Below, in pieces: positions 1 through 10,530 of a stretch of DNA of 64,000 bases; within the stretch, counting starts at the first letter, position 1, and each line of letters starts with the position of its first letter. The translations under genes and the position numbers were made by a program. The DNA is taken from contig NZ_UGHY01000002.1 in the NCBI RefSeq assembly GCF_900450995.1, positions 1,979,001 to 2,043,000 on the forward strand, given 5' to 3'. Source of the DNA: Haemophilus parainfluenzae (GTDB taxonomy: Bacteria > Pseudomonadota > Gammaproteobacteria > Enterobacterales > Pasteurellaceae). Below the pieces are notes generated by a model. It had not been told where the DNA came from and did no database searches. It saw only the letters and a program-made list of their open reading frames with translations.

Positions 1-1
1 C

Positions 2-973
2 AAACAATTTTTAGGCATGCTTGGGATGCACGGGACTTATGAAGCCAATACCGCGATGCATGAAAGTGATTTAATTCTTGGTGTTGGGGTGCGTTTTGAT
101 GACCGTACCACTAACAACTTAGATAAATATTGTCCGAATGCAAAAGTGATTCAGATTGATATTGACCCAACCTCTATTTCTAAAAACGTACCTGCGGCTA
201 TTCCAATTGTAGGTAACGCGAAAAATGTATTGGATGAATTCTTAAGCTTATTAGGTGAAGAAATCGGTTCATGTCCACAAAATCATTTAGAAGATTGGTG
301 GAAACAAATCGATGAATGGAAAGCAAAAAAATGCTTGGATTTCGACCGCACTTCAGGCGTCATCAAACCACAGCAAGTGATGGAAGCAGTGTATCGCATT
401 ACAAAAGGCCAAGCTTATGTGGCATCGGATGTAGGGCAACACCAAATGTTTGCCGCATTGCATTATCCGTTTGATTTACCGCGTCGTTGGATCAATTCAG
501 GTGGTGCTGGTACCATGGGCTTTGGTTTACCTGCTGCATTAGGGGTAAAACTTGCACATCCAGAAGCAACCGTCGTTTGCGTAACGGGTGATGGCAGTAT
601 TCAAATGAATATCCAAGAGCTTTCAACAGCAACACAATATGGCATTCCTGTTGTGGTGATTTGTTTGAACAACCACTTCTTAGGCATGGTAAAACAATGG
701 CAAGATTTGATTTACTCTGGCCGCCATTCTCAAACTTACATGAATTCTTTACCAGATTTCGTGAAGTTAGCCGAATCTTATGGTCATGTGGGGATTCAAA
801 TTTCGACACCAGATGAATTAGAAAGCAAATTACAAGAAGCCTTCAGCATTAAAAATAAATTGGTCTTTGTTGATATTAACGTTGATGAAACCGAACACGT
901 TTACCCAATGCAAGTTCGCGGCGGGGCGATGAATGAGATGATTTTAAGCAAACCACAAGAGGAGAAAGAATAA
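2..973 (+). CDS. ilvI: Acetolactate synthase large subunit, 3' part (5' end outside window)
   Basis: Catalytic subunit of acetohydroxyacid synthase III, which condenses pyruvate with pyruvate or 2-oxobutyrate in valine, leucine and isoleucine synthesis. The frame is already open at base 2, so about 323 C-terminal residues of a roughly 570-residue protein are present; the ATG at 17 is internal. The central domain and the C-terminal thiamine-diphosphate domain are visible, with the GDGS motif near base 590 followed by NNHFLGMV about 25 residues on, the usual GDG(X)nNN cofactor signature. The stop codon overlaps the ATG of ilvH by one base (TAATG), so the two subunits are translationally coupled. 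The promoter lies outside the window. Confidence 0.96.
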   Translation, partial: KQFLGMLGMHGTYEANTAMHESDLILGVGVRFDDRTTNNLDKYCPNAKVIQIDIDPTSISKNVPAAIPIVGNAKNVLDEFLSLLGEEIGSCPQNHLEDWWKQIDEWKAKKCLDFDRTSGVIKPQQVMEAVYRITKGQAYVASDVGQHQMFAALHYPFDLPRRWINSGGAGTMGFGLPAALGVKLAHPEATVVCVTGDGSIQMNIQELSTATQYGIPVVVICLNNHFLGMVKQWQDLIYSGRHSQTYMNSLPDFVKLAESYGHVGIQISTPDELESKLQEAFSIKNKLVFVDINVDETEHVYPMQVRGGAMNEMILSKPQEEKE

Positions 974-1464
974 TGCGTAGAATTTTATCTGTTTTATTAG
1001 AAAATGAATCCGGTGCATTATCTCGTGTGGTCGGCTTATTTTCCCAACGTGCATTTAACATTGAAAGCTTAACCGTGGCACCTACGGACGACCCAACTCT
1101 TTCTCGTATGACGATTGAAGCAGTAGGGGATGAGCAAGTGCTTGAGCAAATTGAAAAGCAGCTTCACAAATTAGTGGATGTGTTTAAAGTTATAAATTTG
1201 AGTGAGCATGACTACGTAGAGCGTGAAGTGTTATTAGTAAAAGTGCGTGCAACGGGTTCATCGCGTGATGAATTGAAACGTTTAGCCGATATCTTCCGTG
1301 GTCAGATTGTGGATGTAACAACAAAATCCTACACGATTCAATTAACGGGTACAAAAGATAAATTAGATGCTTTTGTTGAGGCTCTGAAAGAAGAAAGCAC
1401 ATTACTTGAAATTGTTCGTTCAGGGTTAATCAGTCTTTCTCGTGGTGAGAAGAATATTCTTTAA
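973..1464 (+). CDS. ilvH: Acetolactate synthase small (regulatory) subunit
   Basis: Regulatory subunit of acetohydroxyacid synthase that confers valine feedback inhibition on IlvI. The 163-residue length is normal for IlvH. The N-terminal ACT domain covers about residues 3-77 and begins RRILSVLLENESGALSRVVG, the effector-binding loop; the rest is the C-terminal ALS_ss domain. It overlaps the ilvI stop by one base, which fixes the start. A strong hairpin with a T-run about 100 bases downstream ends the operon. Call is secure by family. Confidence 0.97.
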   Translation: MRRILSVLLENESGALSRVVGLFSQRAFNIESLTVAPTDDPTLSRMTIEAVGDEQVLEQIEKQLHKLVDVFKVINLSEHDYVEREVLLVKVRATGSSRDELKRLADIFRGQIVDVTTKSYTIQLTGTKDKLDAFVEALKEESTLLEIVRSGLISLSRGEKNIL

Positions 1465-1562
1465 TGGTATGGAAAGTAATCATCACCCATTTAAACCAAA
1501 ATTGGTTCACATTGACTTCAAACGTGCGTAATTTGTATTAATACGGTTTATGTAAGTTAAAA

Positions 1563-1597
1563 AAAAGCTCGTCAAATTTGACGGGCTTTTTTGTTTT
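1563..1597 (+). terminator. Rho-independent terminator after ilvIH
   Basis: An A-run, an inverted repeat (AGCTCGTCAAA / TTTGACGGGCT, one G:U-type mismatch) and then a run of Ts. It sits about 100 bases past the ilvH stop and separates the operon from the adhesin gene. Confidence 0.85.
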
Positions 1598-1641
1598 TAT
1601 AAATAATTATTTTTCACAATATATTAGCGATATAGCATGCA

Positions 1642-1663
1642 AATGTTTACATATGTAAACATT
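1642..1663. promoter_or_regulatory. 22-bp perfect palindrome upstream of the adhesin gene
   Basis: AATGTTTACATATGTAAACATT reads the same on both strands. It lies about 130 bases before the adhesin start and about 12 bases before a TTGACT hexamer (1676-1681) that could be a -35 box. The symmetry is typical of a dimeric repressor or activator site; I cannot name the regulator. Nothing else is seen between the ilvIH terminator and the leader hairpin. Confidence 0.5.
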
Positions 1664-1722
1664 GGGTTAAATTACTTGACTTATGTTTTTTCGCTGTTAC
1701 CATGCCAGTGTATTATCATGTA

Positions 1723-1760
1723 TAGAGCGGTTTATGATAAATAAGTCGCTCTAATTTTTT
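1723..1760 (+). terminator. Terminator-like hairpin in the adhesin leader (possible attenuator)
   Basis: TAGAGCG at 1723-1729 pairs perfectly with CGCTCTA at 1747-1753 and is followed at once by ATTTTTT. It lies only 35 bases before the adhesin ATG, in the presumed 5' leader, so it could attenuate transcription of the adhesin. The loop is long (17 bases), which lowers confidence. Confidence 0.4.
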
Positions 1761-1794
1761 ATAATCTTTTAACTTTTAAATAGGAAAGAAATCT

Positions 1795-4700
1795 ATGAAT
1801 CAAATTTTCCGTGTAATCTGGAATCACGCAACACAATCTTGGGTTGCCGTTTCTGAATTAACTAAAGCGCATAAAAAACAAAGTCGTAACTCACTGAAAG
1901 CGGTATTAGGTGGGGCATTAGTGTTGTTGAGCATTAACACTGCTGAAGCAGCTGCAGTAGGTATTGAAAGTACGAATGGCGCCACTATTGTTGCGGGTGA
2001 TACAAAGACTGGTCCCGATGGGGTTTCTATCGGTGTTGGTACTGATACAAGTGCAGGGGCTAATAATGTTGCTATTGGCAAGAATGCTAAGGTAGGTAAT
2101 GATGCTAAAGGCCGTACTCAGCCTTCAGGACAATCGGTGGCTATTGGCGGTGGTAACCTACCTCATGAAGGTGCTCGTGCCCTTGGCCAGCAATCTGTTG
2201 CCATAGGTGGTAATACTATTGCAGAGGGTAACTCCTCGATTGCTATCGGTAATGATGACGTAGATGCAGCAGTAACAGTGTCCACAACATATACAAATTC
2301 TGATGGAAATACAGTAAGAGGCACTATTGGTGAAGCCTATACAAACCTTACAGGTAAAAACCTACATACCGATGGTGGACGTTATAAAGATACTAAATCT
2401 GGTGAAGCAGCTGTGGCTATTGGTGTAAAAGCGCAAGCTGGAGATATTTCTGTAGCGCTTGGTACAGGTGCGGCTGCAGAGAAAGTGAATGCGGTTGCAC
2501 TGGGTTCTGGTGCGAGCGCAACATTTGATAACTCTGTAGCACTGGGTGGCGGTTCCACGACAGATAAAGAGGGTACGAAACAAACATCTGTAACAGTTAA
2601 TGGACATACATATAATTGGAGTGGTGGTTCCACAACTAGTAAAGGTGACGTGGTATCTATTGGTAAAGCAGGTTATGAACGTCAGTTAAAGAACGTAGCC
2701 GCTGGTGAAGTATCTGAAACTTCCACTGATGGTATTAATGGTTCTCAGTTATATGGCATTTTGAATAACATGACGATAGATCCAACATTCTTATATGCCG
2801 GTGATGATGCTAATAAAGGGGAAGTAACAGGCGCGGATGCTGATGCAAAAAAAGCTGATGCAAAAACGAAAAAAATCGTTGTTAGAAGCATGAAAGATGG
2901 CCGTTTGAATCTGTTGGGCGGTGCAACCGGTGAATTGTCAGACAACAACATCGGTGTAAATTATGACAACGAAAACACCATAAAATTTAAACTGGCAAAG
3001 GCATTAACAGGCTTAACCAGCACTGATGTTGGCGGCATTGTAACCAATGCTGGCGGCATTAATATGAACAATAAATCAATCACGAATTTAGCAGCGGGAA
3101 CGAATTCAACTGATGCAGTTAATAAATCACAGTTAGATAAAGTCGCAACGAATAATATTAAACTTGGCGGTGATTCAGGAACTACTGATGCTCAGCAGCT
3201 AGATAAAACTGGTGGTTTACAATTTAATGTGAAAGGTACAAATGGCTTAACTACAACAGCCAGCGGTACGGATGTAACCGTTAAATTAGATGATGCCACG
3301 AAAGCAGCTGTAGATTCAATTGCGAATAAAATTGAAAATAACAAAATCAAACTATCCGCGACAAATGATTCAACTTCAACCGATCAACAAGATTTAAATA
3401 AATCGGGAGGAATTGAATTTAAGGTCAAAGGTGACAATGGATTAACTGCATCTGCGTCAGGTGATACCGTTACATTAAAATTGGATGATGCGACAAAAGC
3501 TAAAGTAGATTCAGTTGATAGTAAAATCGGCGACAATAACATCTCTTTAGGAAGTGATTCAGGAAGTACTGATGCACAGGCATTAACAAATACAGGTGGA
3601 ATGAAGTTTAATATCAAAGGTGAAAATGGCTTAACTACAACCGCAAGTGGTAAGGATGTAACCGTTAAATTGGATGATACTACCAAAGATAAAATTGATA
3701 ACGCAGCGGATAAAGATTTAAGCAACATCACTCCTGCTGGTAAAAAACAAATCAAAGATCAGGTAACTTGGAAAGCGAAAGCTAATAATTCTGGAATCGC
3801 CTTGACTGAAGATACGGTTGATGACAATGATACCGCTGAAACTATTGGTGCAGACGGTACATTAACGCTAGATGCAGGTAAGAACCTACGTTTACAACGT
3901 AAAGGTAAAGTATTCACTTATGGATTAGAGTCTAATTTAACGGGTATCAACAGCATCACTGGTTTAGCTAACACCTTGCCAGTAACGAAAAATGATGCTG
4001 CGGCACCAACAACAAATCAAGCAGCACCAACCAAAGTAGATGGAACAAAAGCTGCGTCTGTAAATGATATTTTAAATGCCGGTTGGAATTTAAAAGAAAA
4101 TGGTGCAGAAAAAGATTTCGTTAAAGCTTATGACACAGTGAATTTTGTGAATGGTACCGGCACAACTGCGAATGTAACAGTCACTGAAAACGGTGCTGTA
4201 AGTGCGGTTAAATTTGATGTGAAAAAAACAACGATTGCCGAGGATACAGCTAAACCAGGTACGATGAAAGCAGGTGATACAGGAGATAGCTTTGCAACAG
4301 CGAATGATGTTGCAAATGCGATTAACAACGCATACTGGACTGCAACTTCTGAGAATGATGGTGGAGTATTAGAGGGTAATAAGACAGAAGAAAAAGTTAA
4401 AGCTGGCGATAAAGTCACATTTAAAGCAGGCGAAAACATCAAGTTAAAACAAGCTGGTAAGGATTTTACTTATTCTTTAAATCCTGTGTTAAGTAACATT
4501 ACAAGCATTGGTGGTCATGGTACGACAATGACCTTTAAAGATGCTGGTGTAGATTTGGGTGGTAAAAAAATCACCAATATTGCTCCAGGCACAGATGGTA
4601 CGGATGCCGTGAATAAATCACAATTAGATACAGCAGTGCAAGAAGTGGCAGCGAAACCATTATCATTTTCTGGTGATAATAAAGAAGCTGGAAAATTTGA

Positions 4701-7700
4701 CCGCACTTTGGGTACTGAGGTTAAAATTGTTGGTGGTGAAACAGAGGCATCTAAATTATCCGATAACAACATTGGTGTGATTGGGAATAAAACTGATACT
4801 TTAACGGTTAAATTAGCGAAGTCGTTAAAAGGGTTGAGTGATGTTGAAGTAAAAGATGATGCTGGCAACACCACGAATATTACTCCAAATGGGATCACTA
4901 TTTCACAACCAGAGAAAAATGGTAAGAAACCTGACAATGTATCTTTGACAAAAGACGGTTTAAATAACGGTGGTCAAAACATCACTAATGTAGCGGGCAA
5001 CTTGCCAGGTGCGAAAAAAGATACAACTGCACCAACTACAGCTTCTGAAGGTCCGTCAGCAACAGACTTGCCGAATATTACAAATAATGCGGCAACTGTG
5101 GGAGATGTATTGAATGCCGGTTGGAATTTACAAAATAATGGTGAAGCGAAGGATTTTGTAAAACCTTATGACACCGTAAACTTTGTAGATGGCAAAGGTA
5201 CCAAAGCTGTGGTAGAAACCACACCAAATGGTACAACAAGTAAAGTGAAGTTTGACATTGATACTGTTGACATGACTTCAAACCCAAATGGTACAGTTAA
5301 GAACCCGATGGGTGATAATGTTAAACAGTTATTAGACGATTTAGCTGCAGCGAAAAAAGCAGTGGCAGACAATCCTGATGATGAAGCAGCAAAAGCAAAA
5401 CTTAAGGATGCGGAAGATGCTGTAAATAAAGCAGGTGGCAACAAAATTGCAACGGCACAAAACGTTGCTAACATGATTAACAATTCAGGCTTTACATTAA
5501 AAGCGGATAAAACAGATGGTCAAAATGAGACCTCTGATGAAACTCTTAAGAAAGATGGAGAGTTAATCAAACCAGGTTCAACCGTAACGATGAAAGCGGG
5601 TAAAAACATGACCGTTAAGCATGAAGCAAACGGCAATATTACCTATGCAACAGCATCAAATGTTACTTTTGATAGTGTTCAGTTTGGTGAGAATGGTCCT
5701 AAGATCACTAATAAAGATGGAAACATCAATGTTGGTGATAAAGATGGAAAACCTACACAAATTACAGGTGTCGCTTCATCATTGAAAACGACACCAGTAG
5801 AAACCACGCCAAATGGTAAGGACGGGGCTAAACCTGAATCTAAACCTAATCTTATTGATTTAGCAAACGCAACTACGCCAAATGCAGCTGCAACAGTAGG
5901 TGATTTGCAGAATATGGGTTGGGTTGTTGGTGCGCCTGAAAATGGTTATGTAGATACTGTGAAGAATGCAAATAAAGTAGACTTTAAAGGTGAAAACGGT
6001 ATTTCTGTAACGGGTAAAACAAATAAAGAGGGCGTTCGTGAAATCACCATCTCTGTTGCTGAAGGTAAAGTAACAAATGATGTGACTGTTACTAAAGCTG
6101 ATGGCAAAGTTATAGATGCTGTAAAAGGTCCTGATGGTAAACTTTATAAGAAAGGTCCGGATGGTAAGCCAGATACTTCTGAAGAAATTACTCTTGCTGA
6201 AGGAGATAAGGTTAACAACGAAGGTTCTAAATTTGTAAGTGGTAACGCTGTTGCTACAGCTATTCAAGAATCTGGATGGAACATTGGAAAAGCTGATGCT
6301 AAAGATGTGACTAAAGCATTTGAAAAAGAAGCCAAAGTTCATGACAAAGTAAATCCTAATGATGATGTTAAATTCGTAGATGGTCAAAATACAGTAGTAA
6401 AAATGGTCACTGTGGATGCAAAAAATGAGAATGGTTCGAAAAAAGCGACAACTTTTGTTAAGGTGGATGTAACAGGCTTACCAGTTCAATATACTGATAA
6501 GAATGGCACGCCAGTGACTAAAGTAGGTGATAAATACTTCACGGTTGATAAGGATGGTAACCCAACTACAACAGAAGTGAAACCTGCAGATTTAACCACT
6601 AACATGGTTAATCCTGCTGCTGCACCTAATAAAATTGGTGAACCAACGACATTGGGTAATGTGAAATCTAACTTGCCTGAAACTAAGAATGGTAATAACC
6701 CTACATTGAATCAGACAGCACCAACAGATGAAGACGCTGATAAAGTTAAAAATAATGCAGCAACCGTATCTGATGTGTTGAATGCAGGTTGGAACCTACA
6801 AAACAATGGTAAAGCGAAGGATTTTGTAAAACCTTATGACACCGTAAACTTTGTAGATGGTAAAGGCACTAAAGCTGTTGTAAAAACTGAAGAAGATGGC
6901 ACAACAAGCAACGTGAAGTTTGACATTGATACAGGTAGCATCACCAATAATGCCGATGGTAGCGTTCAAGGCCCAGTTACGTCTGAAATGCAGGATGCAT
7001 TAAAGGATGCAAAAGATGCATATAATAGCTTACCACCTAATGCACCAGAAGCAGTACGTAAGGCTGCTGAACAAGCAGTTGCAGACGCTGAAAATAATAT
7101 TGCAAATGCTAAAAATAAAGTGGCAACAGCACAAGATGTAGCAGATGCAATTAACAAGTCAGGCTTTACATTAACCACTTCAGCAAATGGTGGAGAGAAA
7201 ATTTCAGGTACGCCAGAAGTGATCAATCCAGGTAAAAAAGTTGAAATGGTTGCAGGTAAAAATATGACCGTGAAACAAGAGTCTAACGGTAAAGTGACTT
7301 ACGCAACTGCTTCTAATGTAACCTTTGACAGTGTTCAATTCGGTGATAATGGTCCTAAGATTACTAACAATGGTGGAAATATCCATGTTGGTACAGCGAC
7401 AGGCGCACCAACTAAGATTACAGGCGTAGCACCAGGTGAAATTTCAGCAACTTCAAAAGATGCGGTAAATGGTAGCCAGTTACATGCGATGGGCAATAAG
7501 TTACAGGGCCAAATTAATAAATTAGGCAACCGTATGAATGCGGGCATGGCGACTTCTGCAGCGATGGCAAACTTATTACAACCGCATAAACCGGGTCAAT
7601 CTGTGGCAACAGCAGGTGTTGGTCAACACAAAAACCAATCTGCGGTAGCAGTGGGTTACTCTCGTATTTCTGATAACGGTAAATACGGTATTCGTTTCTC

Positions 7701-7761
7701 AATGGGTGCTAACACTCAAGGTGAAGTGACCAGTGGTGCAGCAGTAGGATACTTCTGGTAA
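1795..7761 (+). CDS. Trimeric autotransporter adhesin (Hia/Hsf/YadA type)
   Basis: Surface adhesin of 1988 residues in the type Vc secretion family. The first about 25 residues are an extended signal-peptide region (MNQIFRVIWNHATQSWVAVS), followed by a hydrophobic core and a cleavage site near NTAEA-AAVG (residue ~52). YadA-like head repeats (SVAIGG, AVALGSGA) occupy about residues 85-260, and a neck motif (TDGINGSQLYG) lies near 315. A long stalk of repeated Trp-ring/KG-type modules follows. The last about 90 residues are the membrane anchor, starting at DAVNGSQLHAMGN and ending in an aromatic (GYFW). The frame is unbroken. Two large modules are nearly duplicated (about 5092-5260 with 6760-6928, and 5590-5730 with 7227-7372). 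A GGAAAG ribosome site lies 7-12 bases before the ATG. Expected to mediate host-cell adherence; the ligand cannot be read from sequence. Confidence 0.95.
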   Translation: MNQIFRVIWNHATQSWVAVSELTKAHKKQSRNSLKAVLGGALVLLSINTAEAAAVGIESTNGATIVAGDTKTGPDGVSIGVGTDTSAGANNVAIGKNAKVGNDAKGRTQPSGQSVAIGGGNLPHEGARALGQQSVAIGGNTIAEGNSSIAIGNDDVDAAVTVSTTYTNSDGNTVRGTIGEAYTNLTGKNLHTDGGRYKDTKSGEAAVAIGVKAQAGDISVALGTGAAAEKVNAVALGSGASATFDNSVALGGGSTTDKEGTKQTSVTVNGHTYNWSGGSTTSKGDVVSIGKAGYERQLKNVAAGEVSETSTDGINGSQLYGILNNMTIDPTFLYAGDDANKGEVTGADADAKKADAKTKKIVVRSMKDGRLNLLGGATGELSDNNIGVNYDNENTIKFKLAKALTGLTSTDVGGIVTNAGGINMNNKSITNLAAGTNSTDAVNKSQLDKVATNNIKLGGDSGTTDAQQLDKTGGLQFNVKGTNGLTTTASGTDVTVKLDDATKAAVDSIANKIENNKIKLSATNDSTSTDQQDLNKSGGIEFKVKGDNGLTASASGDTVTLKLDDATKAKVDSVDSKIGDNNISLGSDSGSTDAQALTNTGGMKFNIKGENGLTTTASGKDVTVKLDDTTKDKIDNAADKDLSNITPAGKKQIKDQVTWKAKANNSGIALTEDTVDDNDTAETIGADGTLTLDAGKNLRLQRKGKVFTYGLESNLTGINSITGLANTLPVTKNDAAAPTTNQAAPTKVDGTKAASVNDILNAGWNLKENGAEKDFVKAYDTVNFVNGTGTTANVTVTENGAVSAVKFDVKKTTIAEDTAKPGTMKAGDTGDSFATANDVANAINNAYWTATSENDGGVLEGNKTEEKVKAGDKVTFKAGENIKLKQAGKDFTYSLNPVLSNITSIGGHGTTMTFKDAGVDLGGKKITNIAPGTDGTDAVNKSQLDTAVQEVAAKPLSFSGDNKEAGKFDRTLGTEVKIVGGETEASKLSDNNIGVIGNKTDTLTVKLAKSLKGLSDVEVKDDAGNTTNITPNGITISQPEKNGKKPDNVSLTKDGLNNGGQNITNVAGNLPGAKKDTTAPTTASEGPSATDLPNITNNAATVGDVLNAGWNLQNNGEAKDFVKPYDTVNFVDGKGTKAVVETTPNGTTSKVKFDIDTVDMTSNPNGTVKNPMGDNVKQLLDDLAAAKKAVADNPDDEAAKAKLKDAEDAVNKAGGNKIATAQNVANMINNSGFTLKADKTDGQNETSDETLKKDGELIKPGSTVTMKAGKNMTVKHEANGNITYATASNVTFDSVQFGENGPKITNKDGNINVGDKDGKPTQITGVASSLKTTPVETTPNGKDGAKPESKPNLIDLANATTPNAAATVGDLQNMGWVVGAPENGYVDTVKNANKVDFKGENGISVTGKTNKEGVREITISVAEGKVTNDVTVTKADGKVIDAVKGPDGKLYKKGPDGKPDTSEEITLAEGDKVNNEGSKFVSGNAVATAIQESGWNIGKADAKDVTKAFEKEAKVHDKVNPNDDVKFVDGQNTVVKMVTVDAKNENGSKKATTFVKVDVTGLPVQYTDKNGTPVTKVGDKYFTVDKDGNPTTTEVKPADLTTNMVNPAAAPNKIGEPTTLGNVKSNLPETKNGNNPTLNQTAPTDEDADKVKNNAATVSDVLNAGWNLQNNGKAKDFVKPYDTVNFVDGKGTKAVVKTEEDGTTSNVKFDIDTGSITNNADGSVQGPVTSEMQDALKDAKDAYNSLPPNAPEAVRKAAEQAVADAENNIANAKNKVATAQDVADAINKSGFTLTTSANGGEKISGTPEVINPGKKVEMVAGKNMTVKQESNGKVTYATASNVTFDSVQFGDNGPKITNNGGNIHVGTATGAPTKITGVAPGEISATSKDAVNGSQLHAMGNKLQGQINKLGNRMNAGMATSAAMANLLQPHKPGQSVATAGVGQHKNQSAVAVGYSRISDNGKYGIRFSMGANTQGEVTSGAAVGYFW

Positions 7762-7790
7762 TCTAACCGCACTTTATAGTGGATAAATTA

Positions 7791-7826
7791 AAGGGCTAAG
7801 TTCTGTAAATAGGACTTAGCCCTTTT
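7791..7826 (+). terminator. Terminator after the adhesin gene
   Basis: AAGGGCTAAG at 7791-7800 pairs with CTTAGCCCTT at 7815-7824, followed by TT. It lies 30 bases past the adhesin stop. Confidence 0.85.
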
Positions 7827-7872
7827 AGTTTGATATAAAAATAAGATAAAAAAAGACCGCACTTTTAAAACG

Positions 7873-7905
7873 AAAAAAGGAAGTTATGATTGACTTCCTT
7901 TTTGT
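7873..7905. terminator. Second, bidirectional terminator between adhesin and YedE remnant
   Basis: AAAAAGGAAGT and ACTTCCTTTTT form an 11-bp stem with an A-run on one side and a T-run on the other. It can end transcription from the adhesin (+) and from the YedE-like remnant (-). Confidence 0.7.
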
Positions 7906-7921
7906 TTATTCTGAATGGATA

Positions 7922-8227
7922 TTAGGCTTCAGATTTATTAGTTAATGCGATATATAAGCTAATACGAGCGAGTGAGGCAGAACCACCACGAGGTTTAAAT
8001 TCCTTAGATAAGAATGCACTGGCGAGTGTACCTAAAACTAATCCTATGAGTTCTGGGCGAAGGTATTGTAATGGGGCTGCGTGATGTAATCCAAGCGATC
8101 CGGCTGTATCGCGTAAGAAACAAGCTGCACAAAATCCCATATTACCAAGATTGCCATTGTAAGTGAGAAGTGGCGCAACGATACCAAGTGCAGCACCTGC
8201 AACCACAGGCCAAGTTAAAATTTTCAT
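7922..8227 (-). pseudogene. Truncated YedE/YeeE-family (putative selenium/sulfur transport) membrane protein
   Basis: A 101-residue frame resembling the N-terminus of YedE-type membrane proteins. It shows GAALGIVAPLL, then GNMGFCAACFLRDTAG with the conserved cysteines, then YLRPELIGLVLG and EFKPRGGSA. Full-length family members are several times longer with about ten membrane segments; here the match stops shortly after PRGGSA and the frame ends in an unrelated-looking tail. No downstream continuation is present, since the adhesin terminator follows. I read this as a remnant left by a deletion. It could still be expressed as a two-segment membrane peptide. The family call rests on memory of the motif. 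Confidence 0.6.
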
Positions 8228-8373
8228 AATTAGAGCCTTGTGATATCTGAAGTTAAATTGAATTGTGTGTTTTTAATAATAAAAACAAAGGTATTGTAGA
8301 AAGAGTTGAAAAATAAAGAAAGTTTATTTTTTTGAAATTGTGAGCAAGATCAATAATTTGATATTAATAACGT

Positions 8374-9039
8374 TTAAAGCCATCTTCCCAAATGCAATTC
8401 CACAATATCGACTAAATGTCGAAGAAATGTGGTGTCTTGGTCATTGTGAAAACGGTCTGTGTCTCGAGATTTGAAGAGTAAAAGTGCGGTTGGTTTTTGC
8501 GGTGTTCCACCCAAACGGCAAATCGCCACAGAGCCGATAGGGAGTTCTTCAGGAAGGAACATGAGGGCTTTTTCTTTATTGGAGAGATCACCTAAATAGA
8601 ATTGGCGTAAGCCCATACGCTCTAGGCGAATGAGTTCAAAGGCTTTTCGGTCTAGCCAATGTTGTTCAGGAATAGTCGTATTTTTTTGCCAGCTATCTGT
8701 GAAAAGTAAGATTTTGGCACCTTCTAGCTCATAGCCTTTTGCCCAGTCATCTAACTTTTCATTGATGGCGATAAAGTCTTCTGTTTGAAATAGTTTTTTC
8801 TGCAAAGGCAAAAGAGCAAAGAAGATATCGGCTTCTTGATGAGCAAGCTGATGAAATTTTTCGAGGAGTTGAGTAAGCATTTTGATTTGTTCTCGTTGCT
8901 GCGCAAGCTGTGCTTCGACTAACGAAATCGTCCCGTCTTCATGCCTATGAGGAATAGTAAGCTGTTGGAGTAATTCAGGGCGATGGGTAAAAAAATCAGG
9001 GTGATTTTTTAGATAGTCAACAATATCTTGCTCAGTCAT
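8374..9039 (-). CDS. DUF484 family protein
   Basis: A 221-residue cytoplasmic protein of the DUF484 family, which has a GAF-like fold. The N-terminus MTEQDIVDYLKNHPDFFTHRPELL is the family hallmark, followed by a coiled segment (about residues 35-65) and the GAF-like domain with GSVAICRLGG. I start at 9039 because that ATG has a good AAGGAG site 6 bases upstream; a longer frame to 9066 lacks one. In many gammaproteobacteria DUF484 genes neighbour xerC, but here the gene stands alone downstream of purA across a paired-uptake-signal terminator. Function unknown. Confidence 0.85.
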   Translation of the reverse strand: MTEQDIVDYLKNHPDFFTHRPELLQQLTIPHRHEDGTISLVEAQLAQQREQIKMLTQLLEKFHQLAHQEADIFFALLPLQKKLFQTEDFIAINEKLDDWAKGYELEGAKILLFTDSWQKNTTIPEQHWLDRKAFELIRLERMGLRQFYLGDLSNKEKALMFLPEELPIGSVAICRLGGTPQKPTALLLFKSRDTDRFHNDQDTTFLRHLVDIVELHLGRWL

Positions 9040-9058
9040 CAAAAACTCCTTAAAAAAT

Positions 9059-9088
9059 AACCGCACTTGGTTGTGCCAAAGTGCGGTT
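9059..9088. terminator. Paired uptake signals forming the purA terminator
   Basis: AACCGCACTT and AAGTGCGGTT face each other across a 10-base centre, giving a 10-bp stem. On the minus strand a T-rich stretch follows. It lies 15 bases past the purA stop and just before the DUF484 ribosome site. Confidence 0.8.
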
Positions 9089-9103
9089 TATTTTTATGCT
9101 GTT

Positions 9104-10435
<1,332 letters not shown>

Positions 10436-10493
10436 TTAGACAAACGATTACTTTACTCTTTTTTAGCTGTAATCTCAAATCTTAAACGTAAAA

Positions 10494-10523
10494 AGTGCGG
10501 TTATTTTTAACCGCACTTTCTGT
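10494..10523. terminator. Paired uptake signals after lysC
   Basis: AAAGTGCGGTTA and TAACCGCACTTT form an inverted pair with a short T-rich loop, 8 bases beyond the lysC stop on the minus strand. Confidence 0.8.
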
Positions 10524-10530
10524 AAATTTT

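Noticed and set aside
5860..6387. Long antisense frame within the adhesin gene
   Set aside because: Shadow of a repetitive coding sequence: composition dominated by Phe, Ile, Ser and Asn with no domain or signal; several other antisense frames in the same gene have the same origin.
1795..7761. Phase-variable simple repeats in the adhesin gene or its promoter
   Set aside because: No long homopolymer or tetranucleotide tract was found in the leader or coding region.
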